A stretch of DNA of 64,000 nucleotides from Rotaria sordida (lineage: Eukaryota; Rotifera; Eurotatoria; Philodinida; Philodinidae), in assembly GCA_905250125.1 (NCBI GenBank), contig CAJNOL010001200.1, positions 1 to 64,000 of the forward strand, given 5' to 3'. The notes below the pieces were generated by a model. That model was not told where the DNA came from and ran no database searches. It saw only the letters and a program-made list of their open reading frames with translations. Shown here in pieces: positions 1 through 13,300 of this stretch (position 1 is the first letter of the stretch; each line of letters begins with the position of its first letter). The position numbers were made by a program, and so were the translations under genes.

Positions 1-110
1 AAATTGAAATAGATCAATTTTTATTGCCGTTTCATAATCTGAAATATGATGTCTTTCATGTTTTTGATACAAAAGTAATGGTATTTTTTTTGATTTTGTA
101 AAGCCCCAGT

Positions 111-750
111 TATAGTTCTAGTGACGGAGCCAGGATTTTCCAGTATACTATATTTCAGCTTCAGAACATGAGACCACGATGCAATTTATAGAGGATAATG
201 TTGAACCCAAGTGGCGAGTTTTTATCAAAAACAAGTTTACAATTAGAGTTTGCGAAAAAACATTTTTTTTCGTGAGGTACTTCTAGGTTTTTCTGTTGCT
301 GTTAGTAATATTCTGCTATTTAGAATATAACAGTAATCTACATCGAATTTTATCGACAGATTTCAAATTTCATCTAAAACTATGGAATTGCTTAGAAGTT
401 ATAGCGTTCTGAATTTCGATACAAGTTACTGAAATTTTAACATATTTTCAAAACACTATAACTTCTGAACAGTTCATATTTTTAGATAAAATTTGAAAAT
501 ATGATGATAAAATTCGATGTAGCTTACTATTAAATTCTCAAAACTAGAATATTACTAACAGCAAAAGAAAAACCTAGGGATAGCTCAGGAAAATGTTCTT
601 TTTTGCAAACTCCAATCCCCAATTTTTAAAAATATAAACTCATCATATGGGTTCAACGTTATCCTCCATAAGTTTCATTTTGATCCCATGTCCTTAAGCT
701 GAGATCTAGCATAGTGGAAAATTCTGACACTGTCATTATATAGTTCTAGT
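111..750. repeat. Long palindromic (foldback) element 1
   Basis: The segment reads the same on both strands with moderate divergence: about 123-430 pairs with about 430-738. For example GTTAGTAATATTC near 300 is mirrored near 550, and the sequence around GAGGATAA(T/C)GTTGAACCC near 191 is mirrored near 650. A 12-bp direct repeat, TATAGTTCTAGT, lies at both outer ends (111-122 and 739-750) and looks like a target-site duplication, although it slightly overlaps the inverted ends. No coding potential is seen. Likely a non-autonomous DNA transposon of MITE/foldback type; family unknown. Confidence 0.75.
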
Positions 751-860
751 AGAAACCGAAGAAGTTGAAGCAAAGTGATAAGATAATATACTTGAGTGTT
801 TTCTCCTGAATCATCTTTAACATATCTAATTAGAAAAGATCAGGTTTTCATTTTTTTTTC

Positions 861-1247
861 CTTCAAAAGCTTTTTCCTATCGGTGTATCCATATTACTTA
901 TTTTATTACATTTACATCATTTAATTGTACATTTCTCAACAACCCTTATATCAGCAATTACAAAGAGTTTGAGAATAGTATATCGTAATTAGTACAGTAA
1001 AAGTGGAAGTATTATTGTTATAGTCAAGTGCTTCAGTACAGTCTCACAAAATATTTAAGTATGACATAGAAAGAACACTGGACTATGTCAGTTATATTGC
1101 AACTTTTGCTGTACTGTTTACAATATACTGTTCAGAAAATCTTTATACTTGCTGATAAAGAAGTAACTGAAAGATGTGCAACTAAATGATGTAAATGTGA
1201 TAAAGTAAGTAATATGGATACACAGATAGAAAAGGACTTTTGAAGAG
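861..1247. repeat. Palindromic (foldback) element 2
   Basis: About 861-1050 is an imperfect inverted copy of about 1060-1247. The clearest match is the stretch containing GTATCCATATTACTTA (near 892), mirrored near 1210, followed by matching ACATTTACATCATTTA. No open reading frame is contained. Probably a MITE; its ends and target duplication could not be fixed by eye. Confidence 0.65.
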
Positions 1248-2165
1248 AAAAAATTGTTTTATAATTAAAAAAAACCCATCGAGACAGATGCGTTATCAAA
1301 CGTCTTATTTGTGTTATTAGTGAAAAAGAACGCGTTCAAACGCAGTTTTTTGCAAAAGTTTTTTTCATGGGACAGCTGTTATATGATTTACATAGCTTGT
1401 TTTTTTGTTGTTGTTAGATTATGAGTTAATTTTGTCTTGACATCTGCTTTATAAATTCTATCATTTCATATTCATACTTGAATATTTGACATTTATTGTT
1501 TTTTGAATGTTGATTAACAAAAGTGCACATTTTCTGCAAGAAAGGTGTTAAATTAGTTCAAATCTAATCGTTGACATTGTAGAATACATTATAGTTAAAA
1601 TACATATCCAAAGTTCTATCCTCAAAATAAAAAATACGAAATGATACATGCCCATCAATCATGTTTGAATGCACAAAATTTACGGCAAATAATGATATTT
1701 TTCTCAATGAAATAATAGTCATACTTCAAAATATCATCATCTTAAAAAGCTGCCTCTTATGCATTTAATAGTTGTTGTATTATCGGATGTAGCTTACTGA
1801 TATTCGCGAACAGTTTTGAATTTAGATTTGGATTAGAATATTCCGTTAATTTTTTTTAGTATTATTGTTTGATATGCCAGTATTACCAAATATGAAATTA
1901 ATTTGAATAATTTAAAATATTTTCTTTTTATATGTATAGATTCTAATGAGTCAACAGCAATTGATTTGATTGAATGAGTAAACAGAGAAATTGAATAGTA
2001 TCTACAAATTATGATTGAGCATAGTTGCATTAGTGGTTCGGTCACAGTCGAAAACTTGTTACATGAGCTAGAAAGAAAAAGATCCATTATTCAATATGAT
2101 TATTAATTATATAATTTATTATATAGAGGTATTTTACGTTGAGTCTTTGTTAGATACATATAGAA
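1248..2165. other. Intergenic, no recognisable gene
   Basis: AT-rich DNA between two foldback elements. One 84-codon reading frame on the minus strand (1833-2087) has low-complexity composition and no recognisable motif. Nothing else seen. Confidence 0.5.
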
Positions 2166-2500
2166 GGGTAAGCGGATCGATCGATTCGCCACCGATGATG
2201 GTTACAAAATTTTTGAAACATATCATTCGCATTGTCCAAAATAGTTACTGTAGATTTCTGTTGACAAGATGACACAAAAATGGATATTTTATTTTTTTAA
2301 ATTTTCGATATTCTGAATTTGTCTTTGGAAATACTACCATTTGGTTTCATATAAATAGGTTTTCTTTCTTTTCTATGTTAAAATTTCTTAAGCTTAATAC
2401 TTTTAAGAAATTTACGAAACAATTTCGAGCCGATGATTTTATGAAAATTTAAAAGATACTCGTAACCGACATCACTAATCGATGCATCTGCTTACCTTTT
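2166..2500. repeat. Short element with terminal inverted repeats
   Basis: The left end (GGTAAGCGGATCGATCGATT, from about 2166) and the reverse complement of the right end (GGTAAGCAGATGCATCGATT, ending near 2497) match over roughly 40 bp; both then run into a GGTTAC motif. The interior is not palindromic and not coding. This fits a MITE of about 330 bp. Confidence 0.5.
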
Positions 2501-2739
2501 TAGCTACGAACTATTTAAAGAAGAAATAGAACTTTTTTTCTTTCTACTGTTGTATTTTAGAACCTTCGATGAATATAATACCTTTGTATCATGTTTTTAG
2601 TCATTATCGAGTAGATAAAGATATATATTATAGATTTGTTTTAAATATATTTGTTGGATGTCCCTAAATGTTATTTTCGATAACTAGTGAAAGGTAATGT
2701 TATATGTGAAAATTTATGATTGTGTGTTGTTACAGATGC

Positions 2740-3760
2740 ACAGCTCGATACCATTATGAATATTTTATATGAAGAAAATTCACAACTAAGGTTAGATGGT
2801 TTATTTGGATGGTAAAATTTATGGCAAATAATATTTTCTAATTTTCTTATAATTTATTTATTCAAATGTTTATATTTTCTGCATGTATGTCGCCAGAAGA
2901 TGTTCACAAACATACTAAGCGTAAAATGGATCAAGTAGCTATGGAATACAATACTGATTCATGTAATTATCTGAGTCTTACTCATATTATGTATTTCATA
3001 TATTTTATGCATCATGATGAACCATTAACATTAAAAATTTCTCAAGCAACAAATGATATTTTAATACGTACACATGATGAGTATAATAATATTGTGATAG
3101 TATTTCAAAGACATGATGATACTATTTGTACGTTATTTTTCTAAATCATATAATCATTCATATCGTATTTGTGGTTTATTGCATATACTTCATCAGACTT
3201 GTATTTATGTTCTGTAAGTAAGAAAATCAAATGAACATTTCTTTACTTTTTCAGTTTTAATAGGCTGAACTACAATTAAGATACTTAGATATAGTTGAAT
3301 ACATAACTATTTCACCTGAAATAGCTCAAACAGCTGTTGAATTGATGAAATTTTATATTGATACCAAAATACTTCTATATGGTTTTCCATTAATTATTAT
3401 TATACCATTACGAGAAAATAATATTGTTCCTTCTGTTGCTCAACAAATATCAATAACATAACAAAATGCAGAATTTATTAATAATTATTCTAATACAAAC
3501 AATAATAGTAGACAGAATGTTTTTAGTAATTATAATTGTTTTTCAAATTTATTATCTTCAGTATGTCCATTTGATGGGTTCAATATTTCATGCAGACATC
3601 AAGAAGATATTGTCCTATCAATATTGAAAAATAATAAGCAAACGACTTGCACAAATTTTGCGATTAAAATATTATATTTTATTAGTATTGAAATTACCAG
3701 TTACTTTGTGATTTCATTATTTACCTCTAGTGTCTTGGTATTAATGTAGAAAATATTAAG
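2740..3760 (+). pseudogene. Decayed DUF3987-like (helicase/primase-type) coding fragment
   Basis: Stretches on the plus strand translate into protein-like sequence in more than one frame: DAQLDTIMNILYEENSQLRL near 2738, a block containing CMSPEDVHKHTKRKMDQ from 2866, and a block around ISPEIAQTAVELMKFYIDTK near 3315. The arrangement and the final segment recall the C-terminal part of DUF3987 proteins, but that assignment is from memory of the family and weak. The copy is clearly broken in several places and cannot make a full protein. It may belong to a mobile element, possibly the same one as the neighbouring FLYWCH/MULE-like remnant. Confidence 0.35.
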
Positions 3761-4274
3761 AAAATTTTTATATTCATGAAAAATTGTCAAATGAGTACTA
3801 ATTTAATTGAAAAACAGAAAAAAAAACATGGCAAACTGTAAGTATCATTTACTAAGGATGATATTCTTCAAAATAAAGATTTAGATAAATATAAAATAAA
3901 TTTATGATTGATTTTTTAAATCAATTTAATATCACATTTGAGGAATATGCATGCAAATAATCTCAGAAACACATCAACATTTTTAAATATTTCGATCAAA
4001 AAAAGAGCACATAGAATAATGAAAAATGAAGAAGATAATTAAAGAAAAAAATAATTAAATGTTATCAATTGATCTTTTATTTTTGTCTCATATTAATAGA
4101 TAGTTTTTGATTGATGTTCTCTTTTATTGTAACATTCGTAAGTGCTTACAGAAATAGATATATCATGAAAATGTAGTATAAATAATACTTGCTTCACTTG
4201 ACAAATAATTGATATATCATAATTTATATCAATCATAAAATCCTTTTCTTTTTTACTATTGTAAAAAATTTATC

Positions 4275-4930
4275 ATGTTTTCTAGCGCTTTTTTTGTTGA
4301 ATTTTTTTTAAAATTAAAAACAAAAAAGAAAACTTTTCAAGAGATATATTCAACAACGATGTATTCTTTTACTCATTCGCTAAAGAAAGTTTCAAAACGA
4401 TTTTCTTTCAATAAAACTTTTATTATTTGCGAAAAAAATAATAATAAAAATGGCACATTTCGATAAGTATATATTAATCATCGATATTCTTATTCTTTGA
4501 CAATGGTTGAAAGTAAAATTTGAAGTCGTTCGAGAAGTTCACAATCATGATAATGTTCAACGATCATTATCTGTTATTCAAATTGTTAAAGAAATGCATC
4601 AAGAAATTCAAAATGATTTAAATAAACCAATTACTCAAATTTATAATTAAATAATCCCTAATTATATAGATAGATATTTTATTTTTTATTACCATATTTC
4701 TGTATTTAGCGACAAAAGATGGGATCTGTTGAATCAATAACTATTTTCGACGTGTTAAGATCAAGTCTGTATCGTGATGATGGTATTGTTTTACCAAAAC
4801 TTCCACTATCATTAAATGATGTAATTTTGCCCATATATATGTAAGAAAAAATTTACATGATGAAGATATGTGTTTCTGTGATATAACAGAACCATCTCAT
4901 ATTCTAGCTTTTATTTCGACTACTGGATTG
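4275..4930 (+). pseudogene. Decayed FLYWCH / MULE-transposase-like fragment
   Basis: From about 4501 one frame reads KFEVVREVHNHDNVQRSL followed by a helical segment with IVKEMHQEIQNDLNKPI and ends at a stop near 4650. After an AT-rich gap a second block from 4716 reads SSLYRDDGIVLPKLPLSLND, ending near 4842, and more matching sequence continues in another frame to about 4930. The order HNH, helix, then Y-R-x-x-x-P-x-x-P is typical of FLYWCH zinc-finger proteins linked to MULE-type transposases. The upstream frame 4275-4466 (Lys-rich, 63 aa) may be part of it but has no clear motif. At least one frame change and a stop separate the blocks, so it is a fossil. Confidence 0.45.
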
Positions 4931-7900
4931 AAATAATTTGATACACTTTGATTTCTTACTTAAATACATGAAACTGATTTTTTGATATTGCATTTTTTTA
5001 ATAAATTTTTGTACTATGATTTTGCAAAGGAATATATATCTAAAAATAATCTCAACAAATCTAATTTATATATAACAAAAAAGATTTCATTGTATAATGA
5101 TCAAAGATCATTATGAGATATTTTCATCATGAGTTTATTCGAACTGTAAGCAACTATCTCTAATCTGATCCAATCTAACCCTAAAAGAATATTTAGAAAA
5201 TGGTGTTATTCATAATAAAATATTCTTTTTACCATTTTTGATTTATTTACTTTTGTAAATTGTATGAGACATCAAACTTGTTCCTATTGATATAATTTGT
5301 TCATTTAGTTTTTGAAAAGTCATTAAAATTGGGCTCATCTTAACAATAGATTAGATCATTTTACCGCAAAAAATCTATTTCGAGGATGACAATATTTTAA
5401 CAGTCTCAAGTCATATATAGATTTGCACTGTTTTTTGTTTTTTTTTTTGTTTTTTTGGAGATAGAACTCATAACACTTTCTAACATTGACAGAAAATATA
5501 TCTTTTTTGCATTTTAAACAGCATTGTTAGTCTGTTGTGACTAAGAAAACTTCTTGTCTTGATTTTTGACTATCTTTCTGTTCAAATACTACTTTATATC
5601 AACAATAACAAACAATACTAACAAGTTGTCACACATAACGTAAACAATACATAAGTAGGTCTAATTACTAATGGAGAGATAAAAGAAAGAAGGAAAGTAG
5701 TAGTCATTGCAGATAGCACCTGTACCTAACATCTCCATCCTTTGCTAGTGAACGGTATCATCTGTTCATGGACATATAACAAGAGACCAAAAAATAAAGG
5801 AAATACAAGAAAATATGAACATAAAGATATAACAACTTCATAAATGAAAAGAACAAAGTAAGATATGGAAAGACTAAGAGGATACAAGATGATAGAATTA
5901 GTGTTAATTGTTTTTTTTTCTTAATGTAGACATATATTTCACGAATTAATAGAATAATCGGTTTGTGATGTATCAACAGTGACGTAAAGATGTTGAGCAG
6001 GAGCATATGGCAACTATAAATATGAATATGATTAATAGAAAAACTAATATTAAAACGATGTGTTGAACTGAAATCTTTTTCGAACTATCATTGGATAAAT
6101 AAGACTATAAGTATCATGTGCAGCCAGATTTTAAGCATTGAATATTTTTTATATGGCAAAAAAAAGAAAAATAATTCTATGAAATATACTAATAACAAAA
6201 ATAGATAAATAACTAGACGAAAGATTTTCGAAAAATTAATTTATGCGTAGAAGAAATATTTTAACTTAGCTATCAATTTTTTGCTCTTGTGATGCAACAT
6301 CAGCAGCTCAATTTGTAGACTTAGGCTTAGCGATAATACCATGAATGGACTCAATAGATTCACAACTCAGATGAGTTCATAGTCGAATGTGTTCAATATT
6401 TTTATTTTAATGAGAGTTTTCTCATCACATAAATGAAAAATATATTCGAAAACTAATGAACAATTATCATCTTACTCGTTTGACATTTCCGTATTAAGAA
6501 AATAGTTTTTTGAAATAAATATAAAGAAAATACTATGTTTAAGACTCTTCACTAGAATAACAAGAATAATAGAAATATTTGACATTATGTTTTACGATTT
6601 ATTTTCTAGAATAATGAAGTTAGGAAGACAATAATATCAAAATGATATCTGAATATGAGTAGTAGTATTTTGATATTCATGTTATACAAACACTGGTAAA
6701 TAATCGTTGATATTGTCTAACGGTCAATTCCACAGAAAAAATATTTGAATTATTTAACTGTATCATTGATAGATAAAGAGAAATTGAGTATTTATTAATT
6801 CTTACATAGACAAAGTATCCACAATAATTTTAGTATTTTAGAAAAAACTGAATTTTATTCCGAATGTTCCAATCTCGAGAAAGACTGAAATAGAAAACTG
6901 ACGTATGTTTTCAAAAAAAAACAAATCTAAATTATTAATTTTTTGTGTGTTCTAGGAATTACTATTCTAAAGGTTTTAACGAGTCTGATGGAAAATCATC
7001 AAAGTTTTTAACATTTCACAAATCAAAATAAAAGTTTGAAACTATTTTGCAAAATATGAGATATTTGCATAGATGAATTATATGTTTGAGTTCGTCTCTC
7101 AATGGTTCCTGCCATAAATAGTAATCGAGTCAGACTTATCAGTACTTAGTAAGAAAAACAAAATCTTTATCATGTAAGAGTACATGATATTTGAGTTAAA
7201 CAAAAATCTTTGTTTTATATTATCAATATTCTTTATTTTTTCTTCATAAACTCATATGACGTTCATATGATCAATCATTATAACGTACTATATTATTTGA
7301 ATTATGTCAAATAAACTCATAAAGAAGTGATGAAAAATTATGATTTATTTTTTCGAATTTGTGAAAAAATAAAATTGATCTTTGTTTATCAACAACTTCA
7401 ATATATTTCCTCTTATCTATCGATTGTTTTGGTTCGAATGAATAGTGTTATTCATTTATATCCTGTTTTTCATTATAAGAATATTTCAAATGACTTCAAT
7501 GAATAATAAATGCTTTGCATGTTTGTTAAATTGAAAATTCTACGACATTTCAGTCCTAATTATATTTTAGTTGAATAACTGTTTCAAATTTCAAAGTTTT
7601 GTACCAAAATAGAAATGAAATATGAATAAAAAGTTACTGACAAGATTCGAGACAATGGCATCATAAACAGTGTTTAATAAGATAAGACTTAGAAAAATCG
7701 TATGACTACATTGACACGTTCTTTCGTTCTCCAATTCGATGAAAATAACTAACAAAACAATGTCTGCTTGAGTGTGAAAACACACCATGTAAAATGGGAT
7801 GATCGATTACATCAAAGTATGGTAAGAGTTCATACAATGAATACGCCGTTTTTCATTTGTTTACGACACCATTACTATGGATGCAACAGTTTATCAATGA

Positions 7901-9189
7901 ATAATTAAAAACAGTAAAATTGTTGAACACACACACACAACAGTCAATTTGACGATTAAGCCACCAAGAAGCATTTGAAGAGCACAGTCAAGATTGTTCT
8001 TGTCATATAACTAACATCTACTAGTGTACAAGTATTTAATAATGGAAAAAAGATCTGTTAGCACTGTGTTTCATTAATATGTTTCCGATTTCACTATTAT
8101 AGAATGATTATGCTCGATATCACATCTCTAGGATTAGTGTTAGTAGACTAACATTATACTATCATCATTATAATACTAATCATATAGTCGTCCGACATAA
8201 AAGTTATACAAAAAACTGTTATATGCTGATGCTTTATGGCTGAACATTAAAGATCTTTATTCAGAAATGAAAAGAAAACAACAAGCTTTTTATTTCGTCA
8301 AATGTTAATACTTCAACTCAATTATATTTTGAATGAATCAAAATTTTAATAAAAACGACTGAAACATCGAAGTGTTTCTAGTACATAGTTGCTTGTTGTG
8401 TTAAGTCTCAATTTTTAGCAATTATTATCTTGGATCAACAACTAGGAATGGACTAGTTTTTGCTGATTTCACTTAATTAAGTTCAATCTTTTTATTTATC
8501 AGTTGATTCTAGAGGTGAAAAGATGAGACTGATGATGAATGTATGAGAACCTACGATATTCACTGGTAGATTAGTCCCTTTGACTTTTCTTAGCTGAAAG
8601 ATATCTGAATTATAGAGAAATTGGCCGTCACCATAAGTTTCTCATTTATTCATTGACTAAACTGATATGAACGGTGATGATTGAAAGTACATACCTACTA
8701 GAGATTTTTTGATCCAGTAATAAAGTACGTATTTTCGAAAAGCCAATTACAGACTTGGATATCTCGAGCAGGAAAACTTGTGATCAAACATTATGAAAGC
8801 TGTTCATTTTCGTATAATATCTTTTTCCTAGTGAAAAGATCAAAGTCGAATGAAATTCACCTACCGTCTATCATTAAATCACTTAAGGTCTCCCTAAAGA
8901 GTCGATCTCAGTCCAGGAACATCCGAATTGCATGAAACTTTCAAGATATGTTGAAGCTGGTGAGCGATGACTATGATAAAATTTTCAGCCCTACATCATG
9001 GTATTTGACAGAGATATTCACTAAACAAGGGTCAAAAATAGCTGTTGGGTATCTCCAAAATTTCTGTGGGCCTTCATTTTATACATTAACATTTTTTTGT
9101 TTGATTGCTTGTCTCTAGGCCTAGCAACTCTGGTGACCCTTTTTTTTTTAAATTCTTACTTTTTAAGAAAAAAACGGAATGACAAGTTT
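4931..9189. other. Long gene-poor AT-rich stretch
   Basis: No multi-codon reading frame with recognisable motifs, no tRNA-like fold and no clear long repeat were seen. Short frames at 5758-6006 (-) and 7591-7788 (-) are hydrophobic or low-complexity and look like chance frames. A short CACACACACACA tract lies near 7930. Confidence 0.5.
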
Positions 9190-9610
9190 AATGAGTCAAA
9201 AAACCCGTAAAAATGGCTCTGATTTTATAGAGGTATTTTCTTATATGAAAATGAAGGGCTTTTTTAAAAGAGGGCTTCGAAAGAGACTACCCGTAGGCAC
9301 AAGCCTTCAAACAAGAAAGATATTAATGGCTGCAATGAGACTCCTTCAAAAAATCTTGAAAATACGGTCAAAAACCTATAAAATGAGAAAAAACGGAAAA
9401 GATTTTTTGTTTTTTTCAAGAACAACTTATTTTTCGAATAGGGGGTGATAGAAATCTTCAAAAGTTTTTGGAAAAAGGGCGTGCCTAGTAAAAATTTTCG
9501 TTGTTTATGAGAGATCAGTTGACGCACTACCTTTTCCTGCATTTATCTTAATTTCATTGATTTTGACGAAAAGTGTCTTTTTCGAGAGAGGCGGTGCCTT
9601 AAGTATGAGT
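9190..9610 (+). repeat. Dispersed repeat family A, copy 1
   Basis: This segment is present a second time, reverse-complemented, at about 19850-20270. Shared landmarks include CTTATATGAAAA near 9240, ACCTATAAAA near 9373, TTATTTTTCGAAT near 9427, GTAAAAATTTT near 9489 and TTTTGACGAAAAGTG near 9560. The two copies are clearly diverged. Both contain short open frames with faintly similar translations, but no known domain is visible. Probably an old transposon fragment. Confidence 0.65.
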
Positions 9611-10383
9611 TGTTTTAAAATTAAGTGGCTAGTATCTCAGCATGACATTTATCATATACAAACTCCTTCTCTTCTGATTCACAGCATGAAAAATCTCTGG
9701 ATATGAGATCGTGTTCGATCAAATCAGAGCGTTAATAAATATTAAAGTTTTTCTAATTATGATTTCTATAAATTTAACTTTTGAGACGTTAAATAAAGTG
9801 CTAGCATTTAAAAATTTCACGCTGAAGCTAATAAGAAGTCATTTTAATTATTACCTTTTAGAGATTGAACCTTATATTTAAAACATGGGATTCGCTGAAA
9901 TATTAGAACAATGATGTTTTATCAAACAAGATTTCTCATTCGTCTTGAAACAAATAAAAATTTTATGTTTACGAGCTTACATAAGGTAAAAAACTGAAGT
10001 AAAAAATATTCTAACACTTATGAATCATCAAGATGTTTTTTGCCATTTTTGGTCGTCATCCTTCAAAAAATATTTAAGGTCAAAGATATTGTTATGATAC
10101 AGAAATACAGTCATGTGTTGCACGAAGCAAAACCATTCTTTTTTTTTCTTCCTTTTCTTAACGAAAAAAACATCCCGTTTTTCACCGAAATAAAATGAAA
10201 AAAAAAGGCATGTCACGCAGTGATGTCCCTACAATCAACGTTATTATCCTGTTTTTCTCGTTTGTTTTCACTTACAAACCACAATTGGTGAATGAATAAC
10301 GTAATGGTTTTTGTTATTTATTAGGTTGTAATTTATTTTTCTTATAGATAGGTAAATATCATTAAAGACAAAAACAACGAAAA
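9611..10383. other. Upstream region of the U-box/kinase/LRR gene
   Basis: About 770 bp without coding signal. A polypyrimidine stretch ending in CTTATAGATAG at 10343-10353, just before the start codon, resembles a splice acceptor or trans-splice acceptor, but no upstream exon could be assigned. Confidence 0.4.
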
Positions 10384-13300
10384 ATGTTTATCATTCCAAA
10401 TACGGATACGTTGAAATGTCCTATCACATGTGAATTATTTCGTGAACCAGTTACTGGTCAAGATGGTCATACATATGAACGAGATGCAATTATAACATGG
10501 CTTAAAAAAAATGGTACAAGTCCAATAACACGTGAACCAATGACTATCGAATCATTACGACCAAATCATACCGTTAAACAATTAATTGATGAATTCAAAT
10601 CATCATCATCACAAAAACATTTTTTATTCAAATTTGGTGTTGATATAAAAAAAGCAGAAAGACGAGCAATCTTTCAAGCACCTGGTAAAGCTATTTATAG
10701 AGCTGAATGGATATCAAAACCTGGTCCTGCTGTTGTTCTACTCAAAATCGACGGAGCTAAAGCAAGTCGAGAAGCATCATATTATGTTCAACTTGGTTGT
10801 CATCCTCATATTGTACATACATATGGTATGGTTGAAAATGATGCTAATTCTCTTATGCTTGTACAAGAATATGCAAGTGAAGGTGATCTTGCAGAACTTT
10901 TAAGAGAAAATGAATTTCGACCATCACAATCAGTTTTATTAGAAATATTTTTACAAATTATTGATGCAATGGTCTATCTTGCTGATTATGGTATTGTACA
11001 TGGTGATCTAGCTTGTCGTAATGTACTTGTTTTTCGATTCAATGATGTTGATCCTCAACAGAACTTAGTCAAATTAACTGATTTCGGTTTAACACGTGCT
11101 AGCACATTATATTCTGTTGTTGGTAGTACAGCAGCGACAACACTTGTCGTCGTTCCTTTGAGATATGCTGCACCTGAAATTCTTCAAAATTCAGGTCTAT
11201 CAAATTATTCTGAAAAATCAGATGTGTATTCAATGGGCATTCTAATGTGGGAAGCTTGTTCACAAGGACAATTACCTTATGCATCAATTGAAGATGATAA
11301 TGAAGTTCGTCGATATAAACTCAAAGGAGAAATCTTAAATCGACCTGAAAATTGTGATGAAACATTATGGAATATAATTGTTCGTTGTTGGCATCGACAA
11401 TCAGAAGCTCGTCCAACATTTAAAATGTTGAAACAATCATTGTTAGAATTACAAAAACGATGGGCAGCAGCTAGGTATGCTCTCAGAATGTTTTAATCTT
11501 ATTTATTTTATTTATGAACATTTATTATCAATATCTAGTTCTAATGATATTCAAAACAACGACATGCAAAATAAAAAGGTACCATAAATAGAAATTAGTT
11601 GTTTTTTTATTAAATGATCAGAGTTAAGATACTAAAAACAAGATATTTCAAAAATAGTTCGTCATCTTGAATGTTCGATTAGATGTTTTTTTTCAGGATT
11701 TCTTATCTATCATGATTCCTATACCCCCAATCTCTCCTATGCTGATACTTAATTGAGTTTCTGAAGATACCCGTAGAAGACATCATATGATAGATTTTTT
11801 GAATGTCTTGAAAAAAAGCAAAAAGTTTCAACAATGAATCTCACGCAGACATCATCTACTATTTATATAATATTCTGATGTAAATCTAGTTTGCGAGAGA
11901 ATAGCTTGAGTAAATCTATAATAAAAATATGGAAGTACCATTGCTGCTTTGAAGGTCAATTTCTATATTTCTGCTGCTCTTTCTCTCAATTGACAAGAAT
12001 ATTTTCTTTAGAATATAAATCATTCTATCGTCTACAGTCTATAAATAGGATATGAAAATTATGTCCAATTATCTGACGAACATGTGTCATCAAAAATGTC
12101 TTCTATGTTTCTTTTTGTAGGCGGTTGTTGTACAAAATACAATCGAAAGTCATAGGCAACCACAAAGACAGACCGCGTCTTTCCGTGAATCAAATGCACT
12201 TCCAAGAATTGACATATTTGTAGACCAGCCTTTGTCCAACATAAATCCTTCGATGGCCACAATTACGTGCGAATTTTGCAATAATCATTTACCCGATCTT
12301 GGAAGATATATTCATGATCAGGTGAGTGGCATCGTATGTTAATATGAAATGATATAAGATAATATCAAAGATAAAGAATATCATTTCACGAAGTCATGAG
12401 ATGAAGCAGTTATCTAGGTAACATCTTGCTATCCTTTTTTTTTGTATTTCATTCATTTGACGATAAATTAATTCACTCTGACCCTGTTCAGAAAATAACT
12501 CTTTCGATTACTTAAGAATTCTGGTATCTTTTCCTTCTCATATCTCATATGATTAAAACGATCATAAATACCATAATTCTCTTAATAATATTCCTTGACG
12601 AAACAGTTAATGAAGAATACTTGCTAATCTCTACCATCAAGAGATAATGTGTACTGCTACGAGATTTGAGCCACTAAACAATCAAACCTTGTTAGACATA
12701 TGGATGCATCATATGTCTAAAGATCAACGATCCGTTTTTAATTTACTATTGATAAACATGCCATAGTCAAAGCTTATTTCTTGTTCATATAGACTCTCAC
12801 GACACTAGATCTTACTGGGAAACAAATTGGTGACGAAGGAGCACAACATATAGCTGGAATTCTACAAGATAACAAAGTAAATGATTTCTATCTTCACCAT
12901 TTCTAACACATTCAATCTGAACGATCTGTTCCCATAGACATTAATAGCATTGAATCTCACCGACAATCTTATCGGACACAAAGCGGCTCGACATCTAGCG
13001 AAAGCTCTACGTGACAATCGAGTAACATACAATTTGATTCCAGGAGAAGTTCTGCAAATTTTTGTTATATCTCTTCAATAGATACTGACAAACTTGCAAC
13101 TTTCTAACAATACTATTGGAGACATAGGAGCTCAATTCTTGGCTGAAGCGATACGCAGAAGTCAGGTAACAATAAATAATGTTCTTACTATAAAAACTAA
13201 TAGCAATCTCTAGGAACATCACCAACTAAATTATTTGTTGGCACAAATTAGTCCAAATCACGCCCGAGAATTTGCTGCAACACTACAAACAAATCAAGTA

